Source of the DNA: Deltaproteobacteria bacterium
GTDB taxonomy: Bacteria > Desulfobacterota > DSM-4660 > Desulfatiglandales > Desulfatiglandaceae
Length of the DNA: 39,924 bases
Direction of reading: 5' to 3'
Assembly: GCA_019307945.1 (NCBI GenBank)
Contig: JAFDIS010000023.1
Location: 1 to 39,924 of the forward strand
Position numbers and translations under genes: made by a program
Notes under the pieces: model-generated
The model's input: the letters and a program-made list of their open reading frames with translations, nothing else
Databases searched by the model: none
What the model was told of the DNA's origin: nothing
Shown here: piece by piece, positions 18,654 through 26,969 of the stretch
Numbering within the stretch: the first letter of the stretch is position 1
Layout: each line of letters starts with the position of its first letter

Positions 18654-18669
18654 TGGCATGCATATTGAA
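18654..18669 (+). promoter_or_regulatory. Candidate sigma54 (-24/-12) promoter for the pilin
   Basis: TGGCATG-CATA-TTGAA matches the sigma54 consensus TGGCACG-N4-TTGCW in register, with the GG at -24 intact. The -12 position reads GA where GC is usual, a real weakness. Transcription would begin near 18680, leaving a leader of about 170 nt. The dyads lie about 145 bp upstream, a usual enhancer distance. The rest of the 374-bp gap (18478-18851) has a small CCGTCC/GGACGG hairpin at 18778-18792 in the presumed leader and no other gene that I can support. Confidence 0.45.
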
Positions 18670-18851
18670 TGAGTATTGCAAAAAACGCTAAAGCATTTGT
18701 GGCAATGATTCGATGGGAACAGAGACGGGACAGACCGGGGAAAGGGGGTGAGGGCCGCTTCAGATATGGGCAGGTAGCCGTCCGCCGGACGGCGACAGAA
18801 TAGATTCGGGGAAAAATTCAAGGAACAAAGAAAGCAAGAAGGAGGGAAGAG

Positions 18852-19229
18852 ATGTTTTCCAAGATTCAAAGAAAGGATGAAAGAGGTTTTACATTGATCG
18901 AGTTGATGATCGTTATCGCGATCATCGGTATCCTTGCGGCCATCGCCATCCCGCAGTTTTCCGCCTACAGGCAGCGCTCGTACAACTCCGCGGCCCAGGC
19001 GGACCTCCGGAACGCAGCCACGGCCCAGGAGGCCTATTACGTGGATTTCCAGAGCTATGCGGACAACATCACGGATATCACAGGGTCCAGTTACGGGTTT
19101 TACACTTCCGAGAATGTGGTGATCAGCATCAGCAGCGCAAGCCAGACCCGTTACACGATCACTTCTTACCATCCATCCGGCAGCAAGACCTTTACGTTGA
19201 CGGGACCGGGAGGTACGATCCAGGACTAA
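18852..19229 (+). CDS. pilA: Type IV pilin (PilA-like), Geobacter-type N-terminus
   Basis: This is a major-pilin-like subunit of type IV pili. The 125-residue precursor has a 12-residue leader ending in Gly, then F+1[14 protein letters not shown] with E5, the prepilin peptidase signature. The first 60 mature residues resemble Geobacter PilA ([22 protein letters not shown]), with aromatic residues at mature positions 1, 24, 27, 32, 51 and 57. About 53 further residues follow, rich in Ser and Thr (20 in the last 54) and without cysteines, so there is no disulfide loop. A GGAGGGAAGAG site precedes the ATG. It is monocistronic between an upstream control region and a terminator. Confidence 0.92.
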   Translation: MFSKIQRKDERGFTLIELMIVIAIIGILAAIAIPQFSAYRQRSYNSAAQADLRNAATAQEAYYVDFQSYADNITDITGSSYGFYTSENVVISISSASQTRYTITSYHPSGSKTFTLTGPGGTIQD

Positions 19230-19261
19230 ACAGCAATCCACCGCTCGTTTGTTGAACAAGA

Positions 19262-19299
19262 AAAGGGGGCAGGACGTTAGAGACCTGCTCCCTTTTTTT
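19262..19299 (+). terminator. Intrinsic terminator after the pilin gene
   Basis: AAAGGGGGCAGG (19262-19273) pairs with CCTGCTCCCTTT (19284-19295), with one G-T wobble in the stem and a 10-nt loop, followed by a T-tract to 19299. It lies 32 nt after the pilin stop. It covers the last codons of the opposite-strand gene ending at 19277; on that strand the following T run is shorter, so it may terminate both genes but is better placed for the pilin. Confidence 0.85.
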
Positions 19300-21406
19300 C
19301 CGCATATCGAGCGGCTTCCAGGAAGCGCTCTCCACGGTGGCGACAGGCCCGCGCGAGCCGTTTCAGGGTGAGCGCGCGGTGGGGGAAGAGGACCTGGGGG
19401 GTTTGGGGATTCCCTAGGCCGTCCATGAAATGTCGGAGCCCCTCGGGGCTTCCTTGTAGTAAGGCCCGGTCCAGGATTCCCCGGGCCTTTCTTGTGAGCC
19501 CGGCCGCCTCGTAGGTCTCGGCCAGGAAGAGCACGTCCTGAAATCGGGGCTTCCTTCCTGAAAGCGCCTTTTTCGCGTACATCAAGGCCCGGCCGTGGCG
19601 CCCCCGGAGGCGATAGGCGAGACTCGTTCTCAACAAGATGGCGCGGTTTCGAGGATTGGCCTTGAGCGCTCGTTGAAGCAGGACCAGGGCCTCCTTCACA
19701 TCTCCCCGTTCCAGCAAGAGGCCGCCAAGATTGGTCAGTGCAGGGCGGTAGCGCGGCTTGCGGCGCAGGGCCCGTCTCAGGAGCGTCTCAGCCTGGGCCC
19801 GTTTCCCCTGGACGAAAAAGAGTGCTCCGAGATTGTTGAGAAGCTTTGGGTCGCCGTCGTATATCTCAAGGGCCTTTCTGAAATAGCCAAGGGCTTCCGT
19901 CTCATGCCCGAGCCGAAAGTGTTCGACCCCCAGATTGTAATAAGTCTTGTAGAAGAAGTTTTCCTTCTTGTCGTTTGCGGTCCTTTTCCCCAGGGCCTTC
20001 TCGTATTGCCTGATGGCCTCCAGGGGTCTGTTGGTGTCCGAGTAATATTTCCCCAGGTTGACGTATGGTCGCCAGAGCTGCGGATATTTTTCGATGCAGT
20101 CCACCCAGAGGCTTTCCTCGGTCTTCCAGGAGAAGTTCCGAAGGAAAGTGGCGTGGCCTTGGCCCACGAGGAACAGGACCATGGCAGCGGCGATCAGGGT
20201 GCGGACCGTTCTGCTGAGGGGGGAGTGAAAAAGGAGGTGTGCCAGGCCCAGGGCGGGAGGGAGGAAAAGGAGCATGGAGGGGAGGTAATTTCGGTGTTCA
20301 AAGACCATTTCAAGGGGTAGAAAAGAGCTTTCCACGGCATGATTGATGAAAAAGAAGAGGATGCAGAAGGAGATGAGAGGTCTTTTCCGGGAAAAGATCA
20401 GGGCCCCCAGTACGGCCGCCGCCACGATCGCCATGGCAGGAAGAGTGGATAGAGGATCCAGGAGGCCTCGAGAGACGGTAAAATCATGGTTGACGCAAAG
20501 CCTTCCAGGGTCCGGGTACAGGAGCAGCCCCAGGTAGAAAAGAAGGACTCTGGGCTGGGTCATGAGCCTTTCCAGGGGGCCGTAGGCCCTCTTGTCGAAG
20601 CCGGCCAGAAACGCCGTGAGCCCTCCCTTTTGCAGGGCCAGGAGGTATCCTATGAAAAGGGCCGCGAAAAGCACGCACATGAGGAGGCAGAGCCTACGGT
20701 TGCGCCTGACCCATGCCCCTGGTGATTCCCCCTGGATCAGGATTACGTCGTAGAGAAAGGCTATGACGGGAATCAGGATCGTGTTTTCCTTGCTGGCAAG
20801 GGCCAGCAGGAAACATGCGAGCGATAATCCATAAGAAACAGCCCCTCCGTCCCGGGAAAGTCTCGCCCGGGCGTAGAAATAGAGTGACGCCAGGGAAAAA
20901 AGGGCGGCCATGACGGCCATTCGCTGTACGATGTAAGTGACCGCCTGGGTCTGGACCGGGTTGATCGCCCACAGGGCTGTGGCCAGCAGGGAGATGCCGT
21001 AGGCGTGCTCACGGATTTTTTCCCGGATGGTGGGAAGATGCAATGTACGGTGGATGAAAAGGAAGAGAAGAACCGCGGCCATCGCGTGCAGGATGGTATT
21101 GACGAGATGGTATCCAAATACGTCAAGCCCGCCTACATAGTAATTCAATGCGAAGCTCAGATTGGCAGCCGGTCGAAAAAGCTTTCCATTTGGCAGGAAA
21201 AATGATTTCTTTAGGTTCGTCCAGTTGAATTCGGTAAGATGAACGGATGCGTTATCCGTGATATTGATCACATCGTCGAAGTGCCAGGATGCGTCAAAGG
21301 TGTTGGCATAGACCATGAAAACCAACACACAAAGGGCCAAGGACGCGAAAACGTTTTTCCTGGCGGGTGACAAGGCGGTTTCAGGCTGAAATATCCGCGA
21401 ACTCAT
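19277..21406 (-). CDS. TMTC-like (DUF1736-type) membrane protein with TPR tail
   Basis: This 709-residue polytopic protein resembles the TMTC group, GT-C-fold proteins that in animals transfer O-mannose from a lipid carrier. One membrane span near residues 20-36 leads into an external loop with the acidic pair D44-D45 (WHFDDVINI). Conserved pieces include FGYHLVNTILHAMAA, ALWAINPVQTQAVTYIVQRM and FEHRNYLPSM. About ten further hydrophobic spans follow to near residue 425, then TPR repeats to about 660 (PYVNLGKYY, YNLGVEHFRLG, LNNLGALFFVQGK). GGGAGG precedes the ATG. Its start codon is 30 bp from the divergent gene. Donor and target are unknown. Confidence 0.8.
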   Translation of the reverse strand: MSSRIFQPETALSPARKNVFASLALCVLVFMVYANTFDASWHFDDVINITDNASVHLTEFNWTNLKKSFFLPNGKLFRPAANLSFALNYYVGGLDVFGYHLVNTILHAMAAVLLFLFIHRTLHLPTIREKIREHAYGISLLATALWAINPVQTQAVTYIVQRMAVMAALFSLASLYFYARARLSRDGGAVSYGLSLACFLLALASKENTILIPVIAFLYDVILIQGESPGAWVRRNRRLCLLMCVLFAALFIGYLLALQKGGLTAFLAGFDKRAYGPLERLMTQPRVLLFYLGLLLYPDPGRLCVNHDFTVSRGLLDPLSTLPAMAIVAAAVLGALIFSRKRPLISFCILFFFINHAVESSFLPLEMVFEHRNYLPSMLLFLPPALGLAHLLFHSPLSRTVRTLIAAAMVLFLVGQGHATFLRNFSWKTEESLWVDCIEKYPQLWRPYVNLGKYYSDTNRPLEAIRQYEKALGKRTANDKKENFFYKTYYNLGVEHFRLGHETEALGYFRKALEIYDGDPKLLNNLGALFFVQGKRAQAETLLRRALRRKPRYRPALTNLGGLLLERGDVKEALVLLQRALKANPRNRAILLRTSLAYRLRGRHGRALMYAKKALSGRKPRFQDVLFLAETYEAAGLTRKARGILDRALLQGSPEGLRHFMDGLGNPQTPQVLFPHRALTLKRLARACRHRGERFLEAARYAEKKGAGL

Positions 21407-21436
21407 TTGACCTCCCGGGCGCCTGGAGCACGATTC

Positions 21437-23320
21437 ATGCGCGGCCTACCGGCAAAATATCGTCTTTTCTGGTTGTCCACACTGCTGATCGGCCTTGTGA
21501 CGACGGCGTACCTTCCCACCTTTCACGGGGGGTTCATCCTGGACGACCGGCCCCTTATCGAGCGGAACGAATACCTTCGCAAACCCCACTCCCTAACCTC
21601 CTATCTCGGCCAGGAAGACGGTGTGATAGACAAAGAGGGTGGTGCGGTCCATCACACCGGATATTACAGGCCCCTGGTGACCTTGACCTACCGATTGGAC
21701 TATCTGTTGTGGGGAATGAATGCGCAAGGCTTCCGCACCACCAACCTGGTCTTGCACGTGGCCACCTGCCTGCTCCTTTTCGGGCTCTTGGTGTATCTTA
21801 CGGGGAGCCCGGTCCCTGCCTTCTGGGTGGTTCTCCTGTTTTCTCTTCACCCGGTCAACACCGAGGCGGTGTCCTGGATCGCTTCCAGAAACAACATCCT
21901 CGCGACCCTGTTCATGATCCTTTCCCTGTGGTGTTACATGTTGAGCTGGGCTCGCCGGCGGTTCCTGTTTGTCATCGTTTCCCTGGGGGCTTTTGCCTGC
22001 GCCCTTTTTTCAAAGGAATTTGGAGTGATGACCCTTCCGATTTTTTTCCTATACCACAGATTCCTCACACAAGAAAAAAGAAACCGCGTCAAAGAGTGCC
22101 TTTCATACCTGCCTTTTGTTTTGATCCTCCTGATCTATTTTTTTCTCAGGAAGAGCGTGATCGGCGCCTTTGTGTCACCCTTCGGGGCCCAGGACCTGGC
22201 AGTGCGAATCTTCTTCGTTCCCTACCTGGTTTTCTTGAACCTGAAACTGGTATTTCTTCCCCACGGCCTGCATTATCTCTATGTACAATATCCGGAAAGC
22301 CCAAGCTACCCTCCGGCCCTGATCTGCATACTGCTGTTCATTTCGGCAGGGGCCTTCCTGTGGCGGATTAGAGCCAGGGGACCTGTTGTCTTCTCAGCGA
22401 TCGCCTTTTTCCTCTGTCTTCTTCCGGTACTGAACATCGTCCCTTCGGCGTCCACGACCGTGACTCTCCTGGCCCTGCGCTGGCTTTATCTCCCCATGGC
22501 TTTTCTCTGCCCCGGGGCGGCATTTCTTCTCAAGCGGGGGCTCCAAGCAACAAGGGGACACATGATTTTCGCCCTCGTCACGGTGGCGTCAGTTTATTTA
22601 GGCGTCTACACTTTTGTCCTGAACCAGGGCCTGTGGCGCGAAGATCATACCTTTTTCGAGCAGGAAGTGAAGCAGTTTGGAAACTTCTTCCTGGCAGGCG
22701 ATCTGGCCGAAACCTATTTCCGTCGTGGAGACTACCGGCAGGCGGAGAGATATTTCAGAATCGCCGTGGACAAATACCCGCGTCGACTGGATACGCTGAT
22801 CAATTATTCGGCCTTCCTGGTGGAGACACGGAGACCGGCGCAGGCCCTTGCACTTCTCAGGAGAGCGGCGCCCTTGCTCAAAACCAGGCAGGAACGCGGA
22901 AGATGGCACGGCAACAAGGGGATCGCTCTTCAGCGCATGGGAAGGCGCAAGGAGGCCCTGGTGCACTTTCGCAAGGCCGTGCTTTACCTCCCGCGGCAAG
23001 CCAAGTCCTGGTCCAATCTGGGCGGGGCATTGGGCGAATTGCGCCTGTACAAAGAGTCGGAAAAGGTGCTGATGCGCGGCCTGCTCCTGGATCCTGATTC
23101 CATTGATCTCCGCATGAACCTTGCCCGGACCTACATCGGTATGAATGAATCAGATCGTGCCCTCGCCATCCTGAAAGGGATTCCTCACAATGTCCTGAAA
23201 AAGGCACCCGCCCTCATGAAGTGGAAGGTCCGGGCCGAAAGAAAGAAAAAGAGTCTTCCGGGGTTCTCTCCGGGAGATTCCCGAGCCGCGGAAAGAGGAC
23301 AAAAGGGGAACCGGAAATGA
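21437..23320 (+). CDS. TMTC-like GT-C membrane protein with TPR tail
   Basis: A second TMTC-like protein, 627 residues. The first span leads to the D36-D37 pair (GGFILDDRP), followed by [38 protein letters not shown] and RWLYLPMAF, the family's conserved loops. Several hydrophobic spans reach about residue 405, then TPRs ([46 protein letters not shown]). A start at TTG 21407 is possible, but ATG 21437 has GGAG eight bases away. Its stop overlaps the next gene's start (ATGA), tying it to a polyprenol-phosphate-sugar-synthase-like GT2. Enzyme activity is inferred. Confidence 0.8.
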   Translation: MRGLPAKYRLFWLSTLLIGLVTTAYLPTFHGGFILDDRPLIERNEYLRKPHSLTSYLGQEDGVIDKEGGAVHHTGYYRPLVTLTYRLDYLLWGMNAQGFRTTNLVLHVATCLLLFGLLVYLTGSPVPAFWVVLLFSLHPVNTEAVSWIASRNNILATLFMILSLWCYMLSWARRRFLFVIVSLGAFACALFSKEFGVMTLPIFFLYHRFLTQEKRNRVKECLSYLPFVLILLIYFFLRKSVIGAFVSPFGAQDLAVRIFFVPYLVFLNLKLVFLPHGLHYLYVQYPESPSYPPALICILLFISAGAFLWRIRARGPVVFSAIAFFLCLLPVLNIVPSASTTVTLLALRWLYLPMAFLCPGAAFLLKRGLQATRGHMIFALVTVASVYLGVYTFVLNQGLWREDHTFFEQEVKQFGNFFLAGDLAETYFRRGDYRQAERYFRIAVDKYPRRLDTLINYSAFLVETRRPAQALALLRRAAPLLKTRQERGRWHGNKGIALQRMGRRKEALVHFRKAVLYLPRQAKSWSNLGGALGELRLYKESEKVLMRGLLLDPDSIDLRMNLARTYIGMNESDRALAILKGIPHNVLKKAPALMKWKVRAERKKKSLPGFSPGDSRAAERGQKGNRK

Positions 23321-24099
23321 TCAACCAAAAGAAGGTCCTGGTCGTTCTTCCGGCCTACAACGCTGAAAAGACCCTGGAGCGGACCTATCGGGAGATTCCC
23401 AGGGACATCGTGGACCAGGTCTTGCTGGTGGACGACGACAGCTCGGACCGGACCGTGGAAACGGCCAGGCGACTGGGAATCGAGAGTTTCCTGCATGACC
23501 GCAACTACGGCTATGGCCGCAATCAGAAGACCTGTTACAGGGAGGCCCTGAAACGCGGGGCGGACATCATCGTTATGCTTCATCCCGATTATCAGTACAC
23601 GCCGAAATTGTTGACGGCCATGGCCAGCATGATTGCATTCGGCGTCTACGACGTGGTTCTGGGATCCAGAATTATCGGAGGGGGCGCTCTTGAGGGAGGA
23701 ATGCCCTTTTACAAATACGTGGCCAACCGGTTTCTCACGGCCCTCGGCAACCTGCTGCTTGGAAGCAAGCTCTCCGAGTTTCACACCGGGTACAGGGCCT
23801 TTTCGAGGGAAGTCCTGGAAAGTCTGCCGCTACACCGCAACTCCGACGATTTCGTCTTTGACAACGAGATGCTGGCCCAGGTCATTCACTTCGGCTTCCG
23901 CGTGGGCGAGGTATCCTGCCCCACCCGCTACTTCGAAGAGGCATCGTCCATCGGCCTGTGGCCCAGCCTCGTCTACGGCCTGGGCGTTCTCCTGACCAGC
24001 GCCAAGTTCCGGCTGCACCGGATGGGGATCGTCCGTTTCGGTCTGTTCGAGCCACTGCGGGGGACCCCTGAAGAAGACTACTACGAAAGGATTACGTGA
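23317..24099 (+). CDS. GT2 glycosyltransferase, DPM/DPG-synthase-like
   Basis: This cytosolic GT-A enzyme of 260 residues belongs to the group that moves a sugar from a nucleotide to a polyprenyl phosphate (dolichol-phosphate mannose or glucose synthases). Visible motifs are [23 protein letters not shown], and [10 protein letters not shown] where the metal-binding DXD usually lies, a variant known in part of this family. [20 protein letters not shown] and the [10 protein letters not shown] segment follow. It has no clear C-terminal membrane spans. The ATG overlaps the stop of the TMTC-like gene (ATGA), so it may make its lipid-linked donor. Sugar and lipid are unknown. Confidence 0.85.
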   Translation: MINQKKVLVVLPAYNAEKTLERTYREIPRDIVDQVLLVDDDSSDRTVETARRLGIESFLHDRNYGYGRNQKTCYREALKRGADIIVMLHPDYQYTPKLLTAMASMIAFGVYDVVLGSRIIGGGALEGGMPFYKYVANRFLTALGNLLLGSKLSEFHTGYRAFSREVLESLPLHRNSDDFVFDNEMLAQVIHFGFRVGEVSCPTRYFEEASSIGLWPSLVYGLGVLLTSAKFRLHRMGIVRFGLFEPLRGTPEEDYYERIT

Positions 24100-24109
24100 G
24101 TCGTTGCAT

Positions 24110-24124
24110 CCACCGGTCCGGTGG
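24110..24124. other. Short hairpin between convergent genes
   Basis: CCACCGG (24110-24116) and CCGGTGG (24118-24124) form an inverted repeat in the 27-bp space between two convergent GT2 genes. There is no T-tract on either side. It could act as a weak two-way barrier to transcription or RNA decay; the sequence does not decide this. Confidence 0.35.
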
Positions 24125-24126
24125 TG

Positions 24127-24933
24127 TCATCTCCGCCGGTTCAGCCTTCGAGCCTGATGATCTGTCACCGGCGGTCGGGGGATGCCGTTTCTGATGAGAA
24201 AGCCCTTGAACCAAACCTTGATCAGTGTGGCCAGGTAGCGGAGAGTCATGGTCCCCAGTCTCAACTTGGAACCTCCCCGTGTACGCCCGTTCCAGTGGAT
24301 CGGCATGGAGGCAATCCTGTACTTCCGGACCAGAGCCGAAAGGGACATCTCGATGGTGATGTTGAAATGGCAGGCTTCGAGGGGCATCATGGAACGTATC
24401 ACAGGGCTTCGGTAGGCCTTGAAAGCATTGGTCAGGTCATTGTGCCGGGTCAGGAAGAGGACCTGGAGGAGACGGTTGACCAGGCGGTTGATGATGCGCT
24501 TGTGCATGGGGTAACCGATCACCACGGCCCCCCGGATGAATCTAGACCCGAACACGCAGTCGTAACCTTCCTGGATTTTCCGGTAATATCGTATCACGTC
24601 CCGGGGATCCTCGGACCGGTCCGCCATGACGGGTATAATCACGTCCCCCGTACAATGCGCCAGACCGCTGCGCATGGCCCTGCCGAAGCCCCGCGGGGGT
24701 CGTCGATTGATCAGGCGTACCTCCGGGGCCTCCCGCTGCATCGCTTCCACAAGGGCCTTTGTATTGTCACGGCACGCATCGTTGACCACGATTACCTCAA
24801 AGGGAATCCCTTCCTTCTTCAGCGAGGTCAGGATGCCCTCAAGGGTGGATACGATCAGTCTTTCCTCGTCGTGGGCCGGGACAACGATGGAAAGCTTAAG
24901 TGGTTTTCCATCGGGGGATCGGGTGGTGCTCAT
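24127..24933 (-). CDS. GT2 glycosyltransferase, DPM-synthase-like
   Basis: A second polyprenol-phosphate-sugar-synthase-like GT2, 268 residues. It has SIVVPAHDEERLI, EVIVVNDACRDNT, the GRAMRSGLAHCTGD helix, VFGSRFIRG, NRLVNRLLQ, the NDLTNAFKAYRS segment and the late RGGSKLRLGTM motif typical of DPM-like enzymes. Where most have MDXDXQ/SXXP, this one reads MADRSEDP, an uncommon metal site. There are no strong C-terminal spans. Its ATG overlaps the stop of the 576-residue membrane gene by 4 nt, so both are made from one message, and the pair mirrors the coupled pair on the other strand. Confidence 0.85.
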   Translation of the reverse strand: MSTTRSPDGKPLKLSIVVPAHDEERLIVSTLEGILTSLKKEGIPFEVIVVNDACRDNTKALVEAMQREAPEVRLINRRPPRGFGRAMRSGLAHCTGDVIIPVMADRSEDPRDVIRYYRKIQEGYDCVFGSRFIRGAVVIGYPMHKRIINRLVNRLLQVLFLTRHNDLTNAFKAYRSPVIRSMMPLEACHFNITIEMSLSALVRKYRIASMPIHWNGRTRGGSKLRLGTMTLRYLATLIKVWFKGFLIRNGIPRPPVTDHQARRLNRRR

Positions 24934-26660
24934 TCCTTCAGACCTCCGGCCCGTGCGGGTATGAGCACAAGGCCCCGGACGTGGCAGGACGGGTCATTTT
25001 TCATCACCTCAAAGCGGTGCCTTCCCCGCGCCACCGTCAGGCGGCCGATCGGGAGAAGAGAGCTTCGGGGCGATCCTGCTCGCCTTCGGCCCGTGCATCG
25101 TCCCGTCCCCAACAATTCTCCGTCCATGAGCAGGCGGATGATTGCGGGGCAGGTACAAGTTCCCACGTCGAGGAAGACCTCGTAACCGCCGTCCTGCTCA
25201 AGGATGAGATCAAAGGGAGGCTCCTTCGGCACCAGGGATTCGCGTGAAGGCCGGAACAGGCCTTCCTTGACGAGACGGGGAGGCCATTGTGCATAGAGGC
25301 CCCGTGGTTTCTTGATATCCTTGTGGAAGGGGCCCAGGCCCTGCTGCCGGAGCCTTAATATCGCCCGGCCCAGGATCTTGAGGTCCGGATAAATCCTTCC
25401 GAAACGATCCCCCCCGCCGTAGACGCGATCATACCGGAGAAGATCCAGGGTGTCCCTCAGATTTGCGTTGTGGGCCGTAAAAGCCGATAGCCCCTGTGCA
25501 TAGGCCAGGGCATGAAGGACGATCAATCCTGTGAACAGGAGAGAGATCACCCATTTTCTCAACGGGCCGGCCTGTCCGGTAAAGACCCCGTAAGGATGAT
25601 CATTCAAAAAAAGGACCGCCGCAAGTCCCACCCAGAAGAAGGTGCTGAAGGCCGTGTAGCGGCTTGCCAGGGCATGTGAGGGTCCGAAACCCATGCGGCC
25701 CAGGGCGGTGGCCAGCGCGCTTAAGACCACGAAGGCGATTGAAGCGAACCACGGTCTCGCCGGATCGGGAATTCGATGTCCCTCCCGGAGCACCCTGAAA
25801 AGAGCCGCAAATGAGGCGAGGAGTCCCAGGAGACCCAGCAGTGCAGCCGCTCCGGTTCCCAGCGGTTTGCCTAAGGGGGCGCCCAGATAGGCCAGGAAAA
25901 ACATACAGAAGGATGCCGGATCTTCAAGGAACAGGGTGAGGTTAGGATGGTGGACCGGGTGCCGGTAGCCTGAAAAATAGGCCCCTGCGGATCCCAGGGA
26001 GAGGATAAGCCAAAAGATCGCCCTGGCCGTTCGCGCCGGGCCCTTCGGGCCTCTAAGGATCCAGGGGAAGAGGACCCACCAGAGAATAAGGCCGTTGGCA
26101 AACGAAAAGGTGCCCAGGAGGCAGGCGGACGCGGCGAGCAAGAGGCGCCTGAGCCGCTGTGGTCCGCCTGCTGAGGCCCAAAAGGCCATGGCCGCGGCCA
26201 GGAGGTTGAGATAGACCTGGAGTTGCCAGCCCCAGGCCCAGTTCTCATGCTGGACCATGGAAAAAAGGAGGATGGATGCCAGGACGATGAAGAGTTGCAA
26301 GGGCCTTCTCCGCCCGGGAGTAAACGTGCGTCCGGCCGTCGCCGCGACAAAGACGAAGGTAATTCCCTGCAGACACACCGAGGCGTATTGTTCCCATACC
26401 ACGTTCCAGCGGCTGGGAAGGGCGAGGGCCAGCATGATGAGCCTGGGAAAGAAGAGACGATGTTCGTTGTGCTGGTGCCACAGGGAGCCAAGATTGAGAC
26501 ATCCTTCCCGCAGGGGAAGGAGGATTTGCAGGAAAAAGCCGTCCCACTGGTCCATGTATGGCAGGTTCACCGCCTGGCGCCATATGAAATACAGGAGCAA
26601 AAGCGGCGGGAGTCCCGCCGCCGGAACAATCATCGGAACTGCGCAATTGCGGTTCTTCAC
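24930..26660 (-). CDS. Polytopic membrane protein, GT-C-like, unnamed family
   Basis: I do not recognise a named family. The 576-residue protein has one N-terminal span, then an external loop with an acidic MDQWDGFF motif and HNEHRLFF, a layout like the first loop of GT-C glycosyltransferases. About ten more spans reach residue 390 (SMVQHENWAWGWQLQVY is a notable loop). A soluble region of about 180 residues follows, ending in a beta-rich part with a C-T-C motif. GTG start follows AGGGGG, and a good promoter lies upstream. It is coupled by ATGA to a DPM-like GT2, which supports a glycosyl-transfer role by context only. Confidence 0.65.
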   Translation of the reverse strand: MKNRNCAVPMIVPAAGLPPLLLLYFIWRQAVNLPYMDQWDGFFLQILLPLREGCLNLGSLWHQHNEHRLFFPRLIMLALALPSRWNVVWEQYASVCLQGITFVFVAATAGRTFTPGRRRPLQLFIVLASILLFSMVQHENWAWGWQLQVYLNLLAAAMAFWASAGGPQRLRRLLLAASACLLGTFSFANGLILWWVLFPWILRGPKGPARTARAIFWLILSLGSAGAYFSGYRHPVHHPNLTLFLEDPASFCMFFLAYLGAPLGKPLGTGAAALLGLLGLLASFAALFRVLREGHRIPDPARPWFASIAFVVLSALATALGRMGFGPSHALASRYTAFSTFFWVGLAAVLFLNDHPYGVFTGQAGPLRKWVISLLFTGLIVLHALAYAQGLSAFTAHNANLRDTLDLLRYDRVYGGGDRFGRIYPDLKILGRAILRLRQQGLGPFHKDIKKPRGLYAQWPPRLVKEGLFRPSRESLVPKEPPFDLILEQDGGYEVFLDVGTCTCPAIIRLLMDGELLGTGRCTGRRRAGSPRSSLLPIGRLTVARGRHRFEVMKNDPSCHVRGLVLIPARAGGLKE

Positions 26661-26752
26661 GTATCCCCCTGCAACCGCTACAGACCACTGAATTCGAAAT
26701 GGAGACGGCCTGGCCCGTTTCGCGTTCTTCTGTTCCGGGGCGATCGGCCGTC

Positions 26753-26781
26753 AGGATAGGAGAGGCCGGCTCTTTTGTCAA
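26753..26781 (-). promoter_or_regulatory. Sigma70-type promoter for the 576-residue membrane protein
   Basis: On the minus strand, TTGACA (26781-26776) is a perfect -35 element, followed by a 17-bp spacer and TATCCT (26758-26753) as -10. Transcription would begin near 26746, about 85 nt before the GTG at 26660. It is the best-formed sigma70 promoter I can see in the accessory half of the window. Confidence 0.65.
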
Positions 26782-26810
26782 TCAGACCTATTCGGCGTGA
26801 TTAGGGGTAT

Positions 26811-26839
26811 TTGCAATCCACGGGCCACTTTGTTATGTT
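26811..26839 (+). promoter_or_regulatory. Possible sigma70 promoter for the DUF2723-like gene
   Basis: TTGCAA (26811-26816), a 17-bp spacer and TATGTT (26834-26839) make a moderate promoter pointing right, with a leader of roughly 120 nt to ATG 26970. With the minus-strand promoter it forms a back-to-back pair in the 309-bp gap 26661-26969. The rest of that gap holds the inverted repeat described next and no gene I can support. Confidence 0.45.
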
Positions 26840-26878
26840 TTGCCCGCGGGTTCATCCGGGTAAGTAGGAATAGTAGTG

Positions 26879-26914
26879 GGGGGACCGAAGGAGTCTATCT
26901 GGCTTTTGTCCCCC
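26879..26914 (+). other. Inverted repeat in the leader of the DUF2723-like gene
   Basis: GGGGGAC (26879-26885) and GTCCCCC (26908-26914) are perfect complements with a 22-nt loop that contains GAAGGAGTC. The hairpin would lie in the 5' leader, about 55 nt before the start codon. There is no T-tract. A structural or regulatory role is possible but not shown. Confidence 0.35.
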
Positions 26915-26969
26915 AGGGTTCACGCGCGGCGCTGGTACGTAGGATTGGACAAGGGGAAAGATTAGGATC

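Noticed and set aside
18612-19259. Long open frame on the minus strand opposite the pilin
   Set aside because: The pilin on the plus strand has a clear family match, ribosome site and terminator; the opposite frame has no recognisable domain and spans control DNA.
23185-23784. Minus-strand frames opposite the GT2 and TMTC-like genes
   Set aside because: They mirror strongly supported plus-strand enzymes in a high-GC region, where shadow frames are common, and show no family motif.
3034-26966. Shared 12-mer GGAAAGATTAGG before rpsS (3034-3045) and before the DUF2723 gene (26955-26966)
   Set aside because: Chance 12-base matches are expected in a 40-kb window, more so in purine-rich ribosome sites. 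No further similarity flanks them.
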